Shown here in pieces: positions 4,595 to 5,197 of a stretch of 5,197 nt of DNA. Each line of letters starts with the position of its first letter. Positions within the stretch are counted from its first letter, which is position 1. The stretch comes from Bacillota bacterium (lineage in GTDB: Bacteria; Bacillota; Sulfobacillia; JAJZYS01; JAJYTV01): positions 1-5,197 of the forward strand of contig JAJYNV010000298.1 of the NCBI GenBank assembly GCA_021786135.1, read 5' to 3'. Made by a program: the position numbers and the translations under genes. The notes under the pieces are model-generated. The model searched no databases. It was not told the origin of the DNA and saw nothing but the letters and a program-made list of their open reading frames with translations.

Positions 4595-5197
4595 ATGGCA
4601 GAAGCCCGCCAAGCCAAGCCGCACCGCAGTTATACGAGGCCCCGTGCCGGCACGGGGCTGTTCTCGCTCGGGCCGGAGGTGCAGGGCGAGGTGCTGCGCA
4701 CCACCTATCGCGACGAGCAGAGCGGCTTCAGCGTGGTTCGTGTCAAGTCGGCGGACGGCGAGGTGACCCTGGTCGGAGCGTTGCCGGCCCTGGCCACGGG
4801 CGAACGGGTCAAGGCCACGGGCAAGCCGAAGATGCATCCGAGCTACGGACCGCAGCTCGAGGTCGAGGAGATCGAGCGCCTGCTGCCCGTGACCCCCGAA
4901 GGGATCGTGGCCTATCTCGGATCAGGACTCATTCCCGGCATCGGACCGAAGCTCGCCCAGCGCATCTATGACCATTTCGGCCAGGAGAGCCTCGAGGTGA
5001 TGCGACGCGAGCCGCGGCGGCTCGCCGAGGTGCCCGGCATCGGACATCGGCGCATCGTCGAGGCGAACCGCACCGCGAAAGCCCAGGTGCGTCTCGAACG
5101 CCTGGTCGTCGCTTTGCGCCCGTACCAGGTGCCGCTCCACGTCGCGCGCAAGATCGAGGCGCGCTATGGCGATGAGGCCGAACAGGTCGTGGCGCAT
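4595..5197 (+). CDS. recD2: RecD2-type ATP-dependent DNA helicase, N-terminal part
   Basis: The first 201 residues of a protein that normally has more than 700; it runs off the window edge. RecD2 is a 5'-3' superfamily 1B helicase that acts without RecBC, with roles in DNA repair and replication-fork restart. The start ATG 4595 is 2 bases after the peptidase stop, with GGAAGGGG at 4582-4589. Residues 1-26 are a basic, probably unstructured extension. Residues 27-100 match the N-terminal OB-like domain (VQGEVLRTTYRDEQSGFSVVRVK, with the family's GF.V pattern at 44-47). Residues 107-156 carry two helix-hairpin-helix motifs, GSGLIPGIGPKLAQRI and VPGIGHRRI, typical of RecD2. The Walker motifs and helicase core lie outside the window, so ATPase integrity cannot be judged. 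Tight spacing suggests co-transcription with coaX and the peptidase gene. Confidence 0.9.
   Translation, partial: MAEARQAKPHRSYTRPRAGTGLFSLGPEVQGEVLRTTYRDEQSGFSVVRVKSADGEVTLVGALPALATGERVKATGKPKMHPSYGPQLEVEEIERLLPVTPEGIVAYLGSGLIPGIGPKLAQRIYDHFGQESLEVMRREPRRLAEVPGIGHRRIVEANRTAKAQVRLERLVVALRPYQVPLHVARKIEARYGDEAEQVVAH
4639..4658. repeat. Perfect 20-bp palindrome near the start of recD2
   Basis: GCCCCGTGCC (4639-4648) is followed directly by its exact reverse complement GGCACGGGGC (4649-4658). It lies in codons 15-22 of recD2, within the poorly conserved N-terminal extension, 44 bases after the start codon. As RNA it could form an 8-bp stem with a 4-base loop. It might hinder early translation, serve as a DNA-binding site, or be accidental in GC-rich sequence. 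Confidence 0.7.

Overview
The window is a compact, strongly GC-rich stretch of bacterial chromosome in which almost every gene reads on the plus strand with tiny gaps or overlaps. The content suggests a deep-branching, high-GC member of the Bacillota (Symbiobacterium, Thermaerobacter or Limnochorda type). The grounds are a folB-folK-birA run, a two-domain BirA repressor with a matching operator at bioY, a type III pantothenate kinase, a RecD2-type helicase, and strong GGAGG ribosome sites with frequent GTG/TTG starts. This placement is an inference from gene content, not from a marker gene.

Layout. Positions 1-213 hold the 3' end of folB and 206-712 folK, two consecutive enzymes of tetrahydrofolate synthesis. 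birA (about 691-1707) overlaps the end of folK and encodes biotin-protein ligase fused to a DNA-binding repressor domain. A small minus-strand gene (1647-1844) of a short, conserved-looking protein type runs convergently into birA and overlaps its last 61 bases. Between that gene and bioY (1943-2497) lies a regulatory region with a near-perfect BirA operator (1899-1930) and a consensus -35 box. bioY encodes the biotin-binding membrane component of an ECF transporter. A 119-base spacer follows. It holds a 13-codon leader ORF with a good ribosome site, a perfect 11-bp hairpin inside that ORF, and a stop codon that abuts the coaX ribosome site. coaX (2617-3390, TTG start), an M24-family metallopeptidase (3387-4592) and recD2 (4595 to the window edge) then form a tightly coupled operon-like run.

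How the genes work together. The theme is vitamin and cofactor supply: folate (folB, folK), biotin uptake and attachment (bioY, birA) and coenzyme A (coaX). The clearest circuit is BirA sensing biotin as biotinyl-5'-AMP and shutting off bioY through the operator at 1899-1930. The peptidase and recD2 appear to be unrelated passengers.

No wholly new system is evident. The items most worth a second look are the antisense gene that seems to have supplied birA with a serine-rich tail, the leader ORF plus hairpin before coaX, and several perfect inverted repeats, especially a 14-bp stem inside birA exactly at the linker between its two domains.
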